A stretch of 64,000 nt of DNA from Adiantum capillus-veneris (GCA_014529385.2 CM043958.1:83289025-83353024), one strand, 5' to 3'. Positions 46,092 through 58,040 are shown, counted from the first letter of the stretch. A program made the numbers and translations. Notes: generated by a model not told the origin, from the letters alone.

Positions 46092-46613
46092 AACAGCACG
46101 ATAAGTACTATGAGACTGAAGAACAATGTGATACTACATCTAATGCCCAGATTATTGCGTCGAGACCAAACAACCAAAGATACAGCATTGACATGCGGTG
46201 GTGAGGGCCATAGAAGTCTCCCTGAAACCCAAGACCCAGTACTCCGATACCACGTTGAATAATAGGTTAGTCTGGACCTCCCTGAGAGAGTCACAGGATA
46301 CTCCCAAGAAGCGTCAACAAAAAAAACTAGTGGCCAGCAGAAACAGCCCTCTGTATCATCTAGCCACTGTATGGCTCCACTGCATTGTGGAAACTGTGAG
46401 GGAAGAGGATGTGATACTCCTCCACACATCCCCTCCCCTTATGCAACAATACATATTCAATAGCCACATCTGTCCTCATCCCTCCATCTCACCCTCTCTC
46501 ATCTCTCTATACTTCTTAAAGCAGCCCCATGCAAGTACAAACTCAAAGCATCTTGTGGCTTTCCTCGTCAATCTAGAATAAATATCCTTCTTGTTTCTTA
46601 GCATTGATCTATT
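46092..46613 (-). mobile_element. Possible copia-like LTR end and primer site, split by element F
   Basis: The minus strand reads TTATTCAACGTGGTATCGGA (about 46262-46243), close to the LTR end plus initiator-Met primer site of many plant Ty1/copia elements (TTCAACATGGTATCAGAG). Sequence to the right (46263-46613) would be LTR and includes a CTATACTTCTT-type box. It resumes at 53408 beyond element F. No coding part is visible and the limits are unclear. Confidence 0.35.
46609..46613 (+). repeat. Target site duplication (left) of element F
   Basis: CTATT, repeated exactly at 53403-53407. Confidence 0.9.
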
Positions 46614-47268
46614 TGTAACAGACTTGGACACTCCAAGTCGAGAATCTACCACGACACCACAAAAGATCACTTCAAAACAGTTCACAGTTCACAATTGATT
46701 CGACACTGGCCCGGCGGAGTTCCGTGCCTAGAGATATTGGCCTCAAAGACTGGCGCCCCTTTCTGTATTTCTTTTTCTATTAATCTCTGTTCAAAGTACA
46801 AGAGTGCGGGCAGGCGCTCACACTCAGACTCTACGTCCAGATGCTCTGAGTTATGAGGCCCTGCCTGCTTATTTAAAAGTACAAGGGATGCCAAAAGCAG
46901 AGCCCCAAAAGCTTCTCATAAAAAGCTGGCCATAAAAAACTGTCCTTAAAGCAACTTTCAATTTTTACCTTTCACAAGCCCTCTTATGGTATTTTAAAGC
47001 AAGGCTTAAAAATTTACGTAGCTTTCTCTCTCTTAGGCTTTAATAAAATAAAGCAAGCCCAAGAAAAACCCCAGCATAAGCTTTCAGCCTGAATCGCGTA
47101 GCCAAAAAAAAAAAACTCTCTTTCGCTGCGTAGACCAAATTCAGCCATGCGATGCTTTTGCTGGCCTGTCTGTACGCAGCAGCCACGTCATGCATTTCCG
47201 CGTGGGGCTCTCTGAAGGTTTGAGTGTGTGTGTGTGTATTGAGCATGCCACGTCACTAGGTTGTGGCA
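46614..47268 (-). mobile_element. Element F 3' LTR
   Basis: 655 bp. On the plus strand it starts TGTAACAGACTTGG and ends AGGTTGTGGCA. On the minus strand it contains AATAGAAAAAGAAATAC followed by AGGGGCGCCAGTCTTTG, a block shared with the LTRs of element G. Confidence 0.92.
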
Positions 47269-47280
47269 TACCCCCCTCTT
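47269..47280 (-). promoter_or_regulatory. Element F polypurine tract
   Basis: AAGAGGGGGGTA on the minus strand, immediately upstream of the 3' LTR. Confidence 0.8.
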
Positions 47281-47811
47281 GAAAGCATTATAATCGCCCT
47301 CGATTACGCCTGCAAAACAGACAGAAGCCATAGACTGTCGTAGCAGTACCGACGCACTAGGAACATGTATCAATAGACAGTCACATCACAGGACATCACT
47401 TGACATCACATGACAAATCACATTCAACATTCATTCGGATCTTAGACCATGATTTATCGGCAATGCAGTTAGTAATCGCCACTCGGGACCTCATAGATGC
47501 CTGATTGACTAACCCCTATTGCAACCGTGTCTATTCGAGATCATTTAGACCAAAATGCTACAGTCATTTTGTCTATTAGTTCCTGCACTTAAAAACAAGT
47601 CAAGAACAAATCAGTTTCATATTCAGGAATTCCATTTCATAAAGTCATACAGCAGAATATTGTCAACTCTCAGTATCCCTGAAGCTCAAAGAGACATCAG
47701 TGACTCTAGTATTCTAAAATCGAGGCGTTTGTTGACAAAGGAGCGGAGTAACTTCCCTCTTGTGCAAACCCACTGCAATGATCTCCGGCCAAGCGCAGAA
47801 TTTAGAATAGA
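47281..47811 (-). other. Element F 3' untranslated region
   Basis: Non-coding sequence between the chromodomain and the polypurine tract. It includes repeats of GACATCAC (about 47390-47415 on the plus strand). No gene is seen. Confidence 0.6.
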
Positions 47812-48078
47812 CTATGCTAAACCAAAAGCTTCAAGGTAAAGGTTCACAATCTGAGAAGTATCTGCTAGGTCCTCCTCCTCCATCCACTTCGCATCCAATG
47901 CAGGATAGTTCTTGAATTTAACCAAGAACCGCCTTCTGACTTTTCCCTTATTTTTTATGTCCTTATGTGCCAATATCTGTTCAAGAACAAGGATCTCCTC
48001 GTTTTCTTCCACTTCGGGTTGCTCATCAGGCTCCCCATCTTCAAGCACATCACCTTTAAAAGGTTTCAAAAGACCCAC
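47812..48078 (-). CDS. Element F chromodomain segment
   Basis: Open segment with EEILVLEQILAHKDIKNKGK and RRRFLVKFKNYPALDAKWME, a chromodomain with its conserved aromatic and acidic positions. In chromoviruses this tail directs integration towards marked chromatin. It lies downstream of the integrase and is separated from it by a frame break. Confidence 0.8.
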   Translation of the reverse strand: MGLLKPFKGDVLEDGEPDEQPEVEENEEILVLEQILAHKDIKNKGKVRRRFLVKFKNYPALDAKWMEEEDLADTSQIVNLYLEAFGLA

Positions 48079-48301
48079 ATGAAATGCATTGTGAATCCTT
48101 CAAGTGTCAGGCAGTTTCAGTCGAAAGGAGACATCATTGATCTTTTTGAAGATCTGGAAAGGTCCATAGTATCTCATACTAAGCTTTGGAAAAAGCCTCT
48201 CGTTTCCCTTTTCTTTCTCAAGCGTGCCTTCTCACAACGCAATCATCCTCCTTCAATTTCAAATCGCGACGATGGCGATCCGCTGCCTTTTTCTGTCTTT
48301 C

Positions 48302-49833
48302 CTAAGATTTTTGCAAAGCCTCGCGGACCTTGGCAAAAGCCATGTCTAAGTCGCGCGTATACTCATCAGCTTCAAAACTCTTATCTTTCATGCTTAGGAA
48401 GGGTGGAACCTTCGCAGCACCTTCAATAATCTCAAATGGCGCCTTTCCCGTCAAAGAGTGTATCGTATTGTTGTAGGCAAATTCCACCAAAGGTAGATAC
48501 TTTTCCCATTGAGTCTTCTGATCCGAGATATAAGACTTCAATAAATCTAAAACCACTAAATTGGCAATCTCAGATTGCTTGTCAATCTGCGGGTGGAAAG
48601 AAGATGAGAACTGCAACCACGTGCCAATGTTCTCCCAAATTGCCTTCCAAAGCAAACTCGTAAATTTGGGGTCCCTGTCGGAGACAATCGTCTCAGGCAT
48701 GCCATGTAATCTGAAAATCTGGGCCACAAACAGTCTAGCTAAGTGGTCCGGCTTGACTGTTTTCTTCACTGGAATGAAATGAGCTTGCTTGCTAAATCTG
48801 TCAATAACAGTCCTGATACCATCGTGACCACTCTGTGTTTTCGGGAGATCAAAATGAAATCCATTGCAATACTTTCCCAGGTGCGGGTGGGTATGGGCAA
48901 AGGCTGTAACAATCCCTGTGCTTTATGCGTGTCAAACTTGACCTTCTGGCATACCAAGCAACTGCGCACAAACTCGTCCACATCCTTCTTGAGTCTCGAC
49001 CAAAAGAAGTCTCTCTCTACCCCTTTCATGGTGGTAGCAATGCCATGGTGACCCGTAAAAGGCGGACAGTGGCATTTAGTCATAACATTTTCCCTCAACG
49101 GTTGTGTAACGCACAACATGGTTTTCCTCATCAAGTAGCCATCCCGAATGGAATATCCCGCTACTGTCTCTCCATCCCGTATCCGTGTTAAAACGTCTGC
49201 AAAATCCGTACCTGTGGCATACTGGTCGACCATGTCCTCGAAGCTCCTATGATGTATCGCGGAAATTGCCTGAACCAACGGCTTCCGAGACAAAGCATAT
49301 GCCACCAAATTCTTATGTCCCTGTACATGGACAATCTGGAAGTAAAACTGTGACAAGATGTTCGCCCACCGCATCTGCTTTTCCGATAGCTGCTTCTGTG
49401 ACAAGAAGTAGCGTAAACTCTGATGGTCTGTAAAGACAGTAAAATCCACTCCGAGTAGGTAATGTCGCCACTGAGTAAGAGCATGGATAACCGCCAAAAG
49501 CTCTTTCTCATAAATTTGTGCTCTCAATTCCGGCCTTGAGAACAATCGGCTCTCGTAAGCAATGACATGGCCTTCTTGCATTAAGACCGCACCCAGACTA
49601 CGAACACAAGCATCACAATATACTTCAAATGACTTCTGCAAGTCCGGCAAAGTCAAAACTAGTCCCGTAGTCAATTTCTCTTTTAGTGTCTGAAAGGCAG
49701 TCACCTCTATGGGTCCCAACGAGAAAGAGACTCCTTTCTGTGTCAAGATATGCAAAGGGGAAGCAACCTCTGCAACCTCTGCAACCTCTGTAATACGAGC
49801 ACAATCCCAAGAAGCTTCTAACTTCATGGACAT
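48302..49833 (-). pseudogene. Element F RNase H and integrase
   Basis: RNase H: KSFEVYCDACVRSLGAVLMQ, LLAVIHALTQWRHYLLGVDF and HVQGHKNLVAYALSRKPL. Integrase: HCPPFTGHHG ... SCLVCQKVKF (HHCC finger), IAMDFI, then after a frame break at about 48768 TIVSDRDPKFTSLLWKA and HPQIDKQSEIANL, completing the DDE triad. Both halves are otherwise open (49833-48766 and 48769-48302). Confidence 0.88.
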
Positions 49834-50887
49834 TCTTCAAATCGGGCCAATCACGGATAGTCTCTATCTTGGCTGGATCCATCTGCAATTCTGCTGTTGA
49901 GACAATGTGTCCCAAAAAGTGTATCTCTGGTAGGAAAAATTCACTTTTCTTTGCATTAATCACTAACTTGTGATCTCGTAATACCTGATAGACTTGAAGC
50001 AGATGATCTCTATGTTCAGCCTCATCCTTGGAGAAAACAATGATGTCGTCAAAGAAAGTGCCAACAAATAGTCTGTACTCTCTAAAAATCTTGTCCATCA
50101 TCCGGTTAAATGTCGCACAAGTGGTTAAGCCAAAAGGCATCACCAAAAACTCAAATAACCCAACAGTCGTCCGAAAGGCTGTCTAGTAGACATCTCCCAG
50201 CACGATTCGGATCTGATGATATCCACTTCTCAAGTCGATCCTGCTAAAGCATGAGGATCCCTGAAGTCGGTCAAGTATATCATCGATTCTGGGAATCGGA
50301 AATCTGTTCTTGACGGTGACTTTGTTGAGAGCTCTATAATCGATGCACATTCTCCAAGATCTGTCTTTCTTCAAAACCAACAACACTGGAGAGCAGTATG
50401 GTGAAGTACTAGGCTGGACAAGACCCTTTTCCAAGAGGTCTTTCACTTGGTTCATAATCTCTTCGTTCTGGGCTCGGCTCACACGGTAAGGTGGCCGGTT
50501 CAGTGATGTGCTTCCAGGTATCAGATCAATGGTATGATCTTCAGGACGAGCAGGTGGTAACTCGCTTGGCAGGCCTTCTGAGAAGCAATCGGCATGAGAG
50601 TGGAGAAAATCTTGGCGTTCTTTATCAAGTTCAGACATATTTGTCCTATCCTCATCGCTCAACTCTTTCAAAAAGATCAAGTAAACAAACAAACTGGATT
50701 TCATTAATTTGGAAATGGCCGAAGCCAATACAATAGGGATAGACTCGCCCTTAAGTTTAATATCAAGTATAATGGTTCTGCCCTTCTCTGTGGTCAATGT
50801 TGCTTTCCTCGCCCGATAGTCGACCATGGCGTTGTTCTTATGGTACCAGGGAATTCCCAAGAGGACATCACAACCTTCCAAAGGCAT
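49625..50887 (-). pseudogene. Element F protease end and reverse transcriptase
   Basis: [20 protein letters not shown] ends the protease. RT motifs are [50 protein letters not shown], a TAG stop near 50184, then LVMPFGLTTCATFNRMMDKI and GTFFDDIIVFSKDE (FFDD), followed by IHFLGHIVS. A run of CRGCRGC-type repeats near 49760-49785 marks a slippage that breaks the connection to RNase H. Confidence 0.86.
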
Positions 50888-50949
50888 TATACGTCCCTGC
50901 CGGGTGCCGCTAAAACTGCCTCCGCAAGTGGTCCCATCCGATCGGGAGT

Positions 50950-52683
50950 GATCTCAAGCCGCGCAGTCAATTCCGGTGAAATAAAATTGGCCTTGGCTCC
51001 TCCATCAAAGAAGATCACGGCTTCTTGATCTTTCACTTTGCCTCAAGCTCGGCAAAGTTTTGTACTCTTGTCTGACGTGCTGGGATCGGTACCCACGCAA
51101 TCTGGAACCAGTCCTGTTTTCATCTTGCCTTTTCTTTCTCATTCCTCAGCTGCTCTCAAACTCTCAAGCCTTCCATCATCCTTGTCGTTGTGTTCTTTGT
51201 GTGCCTTTTTAGGCCACTTCGCGGAGATTTGTCCAGTTTTTCCGCATCCAAAGCACTTCCCTTCCCTGATGTAGCGAGCTCTCTCCTGAGGAGTGAGTTT
51301 GGGTGTGCATCTTTCTTTTCTGGGTTGCTCTTCGTCTTTCTACTTTCATTTGTCGAAGTCTGTTCAACTGTGTCATGATCTCATCCGTGGGGTAGGTCAA
51401 GCTGCCAAAGTGAATGGCAAAACCCCGTTTCGCATGACTCATCAACTCCTGAATGGAAGTTGACTTTTGTTCCAAGTAGTGATCTTGGATCTCTGTAGGT
51501 AGACCCAAGGTAAACTGCTCAATTTGTTCCTTGAACGAGATCTTCTTAAATGAAGAGGCGGGTAGAAAAGAGCTCCAAAATCTCTCGCAATAAGCGTCCA
51601 CTGTATCCTTCTTGGTCATCCGCAGGTGGTTCCAAGCAGTTCGTATATCACGTTCATACTCTCGAGTCAGCCAAGAAGAAATAAAAAGTCTCTTGAATTT
51701 CAGCCATTTAACTGGCGCTGTCTTGTTTAATAGAAGCGTGGACCACCAAGTTTGAGCATTCCCCTTAGAGTAAGAGGCAGCTCTCCGAATCTTAGAGTGC
51801 TCTGAGTAACGCCCTCCCGCGAAAGCGATCTCAAACTGCCGTACAAAAGACAAAGCCTTCGAAGCATCTCTATAACCAGAAAACGTGTCAAATTTAATTG
51901 ACTTTCCACCTTCCTTAAACTCTCTGACTTTCTTGCTTTTGTCTTCCAGAAAGTCATACTGGTTGGCTTTGTCAAAATTCTTCTTCTTTGCATAAAAGTT
52001 GCTATCATCAAAGTCCGAACTGTCTGTAGACCAGTCCTCTGTAGAACTGTCAATCACGGGGCGAGATTTAGACTTCTTTGCCTTTTTCTTGTCCTTTCCA
52101 AAGCGTTGCTTTTTGCTTCGCTTTTTGTCTTTTCTGTCTTCTTCGCTCGAGTCAAATGAGCTAGAAGAACTGTCAGGAGAAGAAGAAGAAGAAGAACTAG
52201 GTACTCCTTCAAATCGAACACGTTTCTTCTGTTTCTTTGCCTTTTCAAAAGTAGACTGACGACCCAAATAACCCGGGAAGTCAATGCCTTTCTTTTGCTT
52301 TTTGTTGTGCTTTTTAGCTTTGTTCTGCGCGTCAAAAAGCTGAGCAATTCGTGCATCAACCACCTCTTCTAATTCTTGTTCTGTATACTTCCTGGGAGTA
52401 GGAGGTTTCTTGAGAGCGGGTTTGCGGGGTAGTTTTGTGGTTTTCTGCCACTGCGTGTGCACCTCATCTAAAGAAGTCTGGCTCATATATTTTGCCAGTT
52501 TCGGGTCCTTGGCAAAATAAGCATCATCTTTGTTGCATCGCAGATCAATTATCCGTGCTCCATCTCTCGACACTCCGCCTGAGTAGGCCGAGGCGGGCCA
52601 TACTCCTTGCCTGAATCTTCGTTGTGATCCCTTCCCGCATCTCCGGATGCAGAGGGAGTCAACTGATCTTTGCCTAACGCCAT
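50950..52683 (-). pseudogene. Element F gag and protease start
   Basis: Gag begins MALGKDQLTPSASG (52683) but shifts frame near 52560. The open stretch 52573-51209 has a Lys/Ser-rich linker (SSSSSSSPDSSSSSFDSSEE) and a capsid region (IKFDTFSGYRDASKALSFVR, NAQTWWSTLLLNKTAPVKW). The zinc knuckle at about 51265-51225 reads CFGCGKTGQISAKW, so the third and fourth ligands (His and Cys) are lost. The protease region has VIFFDGGAKANFI (about 51025-50985). Confidence 0.8.
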
Positions 52684-52740
52684 AGGTGCTGCGGAAAAAA
52701 AAACAGGAATCAGATTTCCCGTAGAACAGAAATCAGCCGT

Positions 52741-52752
52741 GCTCTGATACCA
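52741..52752 (-). promoter_or_regulatory. Element F primer binding site (initiator-Met tRNA)
   Basis: TGGTATCAGAGC on the minus strand, one base after the 5' LTR end. Confidence 0.92.
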
Positions 52753-52753
52753 C

Positions 52754-53402
52754 TGTAACAGACTTGGACACTCCAAGTAGAGAATTTACCGCGACACCAC
52801 AAAAGATCGCTTCAAAACAGTTCACAGTTCACAATTGATTCGACACTGGCCTAGCGGAGTTCCGTGCCTAGAGATATTGGCCCCAAAGACTGGCGCCCCT
52901 TTCGGTATTTCTTTTTCTATTAATCTATGTTCAAAGTACGAGAGTGCAAGCAAGCACTCACACTCAGACTCTGCGTCCAGATGCTATGAGTTATGAGGTC
53001 CTGCCTCCTTATTTAAAAGTACAAGGGATGCCAAAAGCAGAGTCCCAAAAGCTTTTCATAAAAAGCTGTCCATAAAAAACTGCCCTTAAAGCAACTTTCA
53101 ATTGTTACCTTTCACAAGCCCTTTTATGGTATTTTAAAGCAAGGCTTAACAATTTACGTAGCTTTCTCTCTCTTAGGCTTTAATAAAATAAAGCAAGCCC
53201 AAGAAAAACCCGTGTAAGCTTTTAGTCTGAATCGCGTAGCCAAAAAAAAAAAACTCTCTTTCGCTGCGTAGACAAAATTCAGCCATGCGATGCTTTTGCT
53301 GGCCTGTCCGTACACAGCAGCCACATCATGCATTACCGCGAGGGGCTCTCTGAAGGTGAGTGTGTCTGTATACTGAGCACGCCACCATGCTAGGTTGTGA
53401 CA
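52754..53402 (-). mobile_element. Element F 5' LTR
   Basis: 649 bp, TGTAACAGAC...GGTTGTGACA on the plus strand. It is about 95% identical to 46614-47268 by eye. Confidence 0.92.
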
Positions 53403-53407
53403 CTATT

Positions 53408-54717
53408 TGTCCTCCTCCTCCTACCTAGTACCCTCCCCTTCTCCTAAAGCTAGAACAATCCTCTAGACATAATTTATAGCATAAACGCTCCATTCATGTG
53501 TACGCAAACTTATCAAACAAATACAACTCTTGTCACAGTTCCTACTGTTACAGGGCTGCCTAGGACACTCAAGATGAACACCTTCACCTAGACGCCAAGG
53601 GCCCGCAACTTGGAGCTCGCGTGCTGGGAGGCTCGCGTCCACTGACATGAGTCCCTTTGGCGGCTCGTTGATGGGCTCGTCCAGAAAACGGCCCGAGATC
53701 ACGTCTAGCTTGACGCGCGGGAGCCTTCGTGGCACCGCGTGGACATGAAGTTGAGTTGAGTGCGGAAGCGTCTTTAGGATCAATGTTGAAAGAACGAGGC
53801 TATTCGGGCCTTGAGCGCATATCTAAGAGGTCCCCTTGGAACTCTCTCAGGCCACTTTGGGTTAACTTGGAAAATTGCCGAAAAGTCCCCAAACCACCTC
53901 GGGTTGGGGTGCGCCGAACCTGCCAGCAGCCCGTCGGTTGAGAACGAGGAGCGCCACGGACGCGCATTCATGAATGTGCATGGCTGAACTCGAAGAGGAA
54001 GCCGAGGTCTCCGCGTGGAGTACCTAAACGTCCAAAACAGACAAGCCGTCCATATGTAGCGCCGAGCCAATGCTCGCCGATGTGAACCGACTAGGAATCT
54101 GCCGACAACCATCGGCTGCGAATGAGGAGCGCCTCGGGCACGCGTTTGTGAATGTACATGGTTGATCCCGAAGAGGAAGTCAAGACCTCCGCGGAGAGTA
54201 CTTAAACGTCCAAAACGGACAACCCGTCCGCATGTAGCGCCTTGCCGACGCTCACCGATGAGACCCGCCGACTATGAGCCGACGGCCCCGAAACTGGGTC
54301 ATGGAGTCTCCGTGCGTGGCGGACTCCCCCGATTACCTCCACATGATGAAGTGGAGGGGGACACTCCCGTTACCGGACACTCTCAAACCCCCGCACGCAT
54401 CCGTAGTACCTAGAACGGTGAGGTGAGGAGAAAATCAAGGTCAAAACTATGTCCCATCGTCCGTCGTCCCCATACCGGGTCCATCACGCACCCCGCTGCA
54501 CCGAGCCGTGGTTTGCCAAGATCCGGTGGTCACCTTCCACCGTCACCCCGGAGACCCCCGAATCAACCGGAGTCCATCATACACCCCCCCCCCTTAGAAA
54601 ACTCTTGACTCGAGAGTGTCATAGTTAGGGCAGGAAACTCCCTAGTTAATGCTTTGGAGGGTGTAGAACCTATTGCGTCTACGAAATCCAAAATGGGCTG
54701 CATGAGCGGTCTTACCG
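53408..54717. other. Decayed LTR-like GC-rich stretch with a 178-bp tandem duplication
   Basis: Starts after the right CTATT of element F. Two copies of a 178-base unit lie at about 53926-54104 and 54105-54285 (GAGGAGCGCC at 53946 and 54124, ACGTCCAAAAC further on in both). At 54584-54600 the minus strand reads TTTTCTAAGGGGGGGGG followed by TGTATGATGG, resembling a polypurine tract and LTR start, so part of the stretch may be an LTR on the minus strand. Upstream of that tract, 54601-54717 may be the end of its pol gene. No open reading frame is convincing. Confidence 0.45.
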
Positions 54718-54988
54718 TGTTAGCTGCAACGGAATGATTGTTTGCGCTTTACTCAAGATGAGTGCTCCGAACTGTGCTCAAGGGTTCCTTTTAGTTCTTA
54801 TGGAAGGGAGAGCCTTCCGTTTTTAATGAGAAAGTGCTATGATCACGAACAAAGTGAATGGACACTGTGCGTGCAAGTGTATGAGACTGAGAGAAAGAGA
54901 GAAGAGAGATACGACACCCAAGACGTTGTAAAACCCTCCTCCGAAGTCCCCACTCTCGTCGGCGAGAGTCGTCTACTAATGATTGCAC
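54718..54988 (-). mobile_element. Truncated element-A-type LTR
   Basis: Begins TGTTAGCTGCAACGG and follows the A-type LTR (GAGTGCTCCGAACTGTGCTC) for 271 bases. It then stops at GATTGCAC, where a second A-type LTR begins. This fits either insertion of the second LTR into the first or a deletion. Confidence 0.75.
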
Positions 54989-56131
54989 TGTAAGGTGCAG
55001 CGGAATGAATGTTGTATTTTCTTAAGATTAGTGATCTTTATTGCTCAAGGTTCCTTTTAGTTCTTAGGGAAAGAGAGAGCTTTCCGTCTTTATGGAGAGT
55101 GCTATGATTACGAACAAAGTGAGTGGATATTGTGCGTGCAAGTGAATGAGACTGAGAGAAGGAGAGAGAAGAGATACGACACCCGAGAGGTTGTAAAACC
55201 CTCCTCCGAAGGCCCCACTCTCGTCGGCGAGAGTCGTCTACTTTGATTGCACAAAGGTGTACAATGCGTATGCAATGGGACTGATGCAATTTGGACTATG
55301 CCGCTGACGACGACGGTGATGATGACGACGACTTGTGGCTGAAATCTGAGATCTTCTAATCACTGAATTTCGGGACTGTTTCGGTGGCTGAAAATGACTT
55401 TTTTGGCTGCGTTTTTATGGCTGAAAATGAAGGAACATCTGCAACCAATTTGGGGGCTGATCTGCTTCTGTGTCTAAAGCTGAAACTGTGTGTATCTGCG
55501 GCGATTAGGGGCTGAAAACCAAAACGCTGCAGCAGAGCAAAAAAGCTAGCAAAACGCTAGGGCTGATCTGGGGCTGATTGAAAAACGCTGATGATGCTGA
55601 TTGAAAAACGCCAGGGCTGAATGGTGTTGGGGGCGATCCTGCAAGGATGGGGGATCTGGGTCTATGGCGATGTAGCCATGCTAGAAAACGCCAGAGAAGG
55701 TGAGAGGTGGCGAGGCTAAGTGCTGAGGGAGGGGTACTGCTGAGAAGTTGCCAGTTGAGCGGTAAGCTCCTGCTGCCTCTTCTGCCAGAAAGTGCTAACT
55801 TGGGTTTGCTTATATATTAACTTAGCAAAATTGCCCTACCTACTTTTGTTGGAAAGTCACTTGAAAATAATAAGTGAAAATAACCAAAAATAGGAAAATA
55901 GGCTAAATGCACTGGAAAATTCCCCTAACTAATGCTAATGGATTCTGACGGGAATTCCGATGATCATGCTGTGTGCAACCGGAGGATATGCATCTATGCT
56001 AAGTGACTGGGCATGCACGGTCTACGAATAGACTCACAAAAGTGCCAGATCACCGCTAATCTAAACTTACTGAACTGACTGAACCCTGCTGTGGTGTAGT
56101 TTGTCCACGGACACATAGGGTTGGGATGTGT
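54989..56131 (-). mobile_element. Element-A-type LTR interrupted by element G
   Basis: Starts TGTAAGGTGCAGCGG and runs to CACATAGGGTTGGGATGTG, just short of the expected GTGACA end, where the LTR of element G begins. It is diverged from the LTRs of element A but has the same layout, including AAAACGC-type motifs. Confidence 0.8.
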
Positions 56132-57676
56132 TATAACCGGCCCGTACAACGTAGAGGGCGGTACTATTTCAATTACCTGTTAACTTTACACAGAGCACTG
56201 AGAAGGGAAGAGAACACAGTTGCATCCAGCAACTAGAATGTTACTGTGCACACGAGACCAACACCTTGTAGGCCCCAAAGACTGGCGCCCCTTTCGGTAT
56301 TTCTTTATTCAAATTAAGGTAGACGATCCGACCACTTAGCACAAGCGTTCACAAAGCTGTCCAAACCTAGCGAGGGCTGAAAACGCAGGTTTTCAATCGG
56401 ATTTCGACAGCATAACGACGCAAAAACCCCTGTAGGTCAAAAACACCTGTCTAGGACGGATTCCCTCGATATCTGGAAGCTTTCTGGTGAGCTGTCACAG
56501 AAATTCAGCGGGCTGTAATTCTCTGTTTTTCACTGCCGGGAGCCCAAAAGCCTGTACACGCATCCCAAGGCTCTCACGAGGCTCCCCCGATGTTCCCTTG
56601 TAGTTTAGGTGTGAAACCCTAAACCTGCAGAAAAACACAGCAGGCTGTAATTCCATGTTTCGGATCGTTTTTAGCGGAGCGAACACGCCTACGCGTGTTC
56701 CAAGGGCTCCCGCACGCAATGGGACAGTTCCCCTGTGAATTGGACGAGTTTTTACGCGAGAAAACTCTCCAAACTCGCAATCTTTCGTGATGGAACTGTG
56801 CGTACCTGTGGGGGATTAGCAATTAGCTAATCCCGGTTCTTGTTCAGAAAGCTCTTGCCTTGGCAAACGCGCATAAACCCCCAGAACTGTACATAGGTCA
56901 AATGAGAAGCCCACTAGTGGGGCATAACATATTGTACGTAGGGGAGAAAGAGAGCAGTATGTAGCGTGCGGGGCATCACTCCCGTCACCATACTGTGCAT
57001 AGAGGGCAAGGTAAGCATTCCATAGCTTCTGTACCTGCTACAATCCACCTGAGGCTGAAAATGGCGCCCCCTTTGTTGATATGTAGCTCGTTTTTGCCTC
57101 CCAGAGTGGTAGAATCGCTCACAGGCTGACACGTCGCCCAGTTTCCGAGTTTGGGCTTTCCCTGCTAAAAATATCTCAACTGGTGCGTCAGTTGACTTGG
57201 CAGCAGAGCAATAAAATGTTCCCCTTGTCATTCCAGAGCTGATGACGCGAACACATTTTCCGGTCAAAAATAGCAGTTCCCTAAATTTTAGGAGATGCTT
57301 CCATGGCGTCGCTATCGGTCTCCTGACCATCATTGAAGACTACCATTTGACCAACATCTACAATGTGGGTTAATTTACTAGCCCCTTTCAACTTATAAAG
57401 TTGCAGTGACTTGACGAGTGGCCCAAATTCCAGTTTGGCGCACACGAGCTTCCATACTCATCAGAATTCAGTGCTAATTGGCCCGGGCAGTCCCTGTCTG
57501 ACCGACCTAGATCCCCGATGTGAGAAACCCATTTGGCTGCAGCCGTTTCACACTGGCCATGCAATGTCCACTTGCACCTTTTCAAGGGTTTTGGGACAAA
57601 CAAGTAAAAATAAAATAAATATATCTAATACTTATTTACGGAAGGCAACAGGAAAAATACACCTCCTGGTGACACA
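56132..57676 (-). mobile_element. Element G 3' LTR
   Basis: About 1,545 bp. On the minus strand it starts TGTGTCACCAGG and ends GGCCGGTTATA. The left copy is followed by ACA, so the true end could be three bases further. It contains AATAAAGAAATACCG next to GGCGCCAGTCTTTG, the block shared with element F. Confidence 0.85.
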
Positions 57677-57686
57677 CCCCACCCTT
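57677..57686 (-). promoter_or_regulatory. Element G polypurine tract
   Basis: AAGGGTGGGG on the minus strand, directly before the LTR start TGTGTCACC. Confidence 0.75.
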
Positions 57687-58040
57687 GAAATACTGCAAGC
57701 GACCTCGCTTGCATGCCAATAATACATGCAGATATCTCCTGATATCACATATATTCTATGATGGGAATCCAAGATATACATGCTTCTGGAAATGTAGCGT
57801 TGGACGATTAAACAATCCCACCAACCTGGCTACGACACATATATCAAGCATAGAAGTCTTCTAGTGTACTCTTGAGCACAAACTTCTCTAGCTAAATTCT
57901 GTATGGGAAGAGTAGATACAATTGTTTAACTACTCTCTTGAGCATCATGAACCATGCTCTTGCCTTGCTCCAAAAAGGTTGCATCAAGTCACTGTGGGTT
58001 CCATTTGAAAGGCTTCAAGATACAATTGCAATAGCTGAGG

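Larger units (their letters stand above)
46614..53402 (-). mobile_element. Element F, near-complete Ty3/gypsy chromovirus
   Basis: 6,789 bp on the minus strand with two LTRs, an initiator-Met primer site, gag, protease, RT, RNase H, integrase, chromodomain, polypurine tract and a perfect CTATT target duplication. The LTRs differ at about 8 of the first 165 bases by eye. The pol frame has a few stops and shifts, so it is not autonomous as it stands. Confidence 0.93.
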
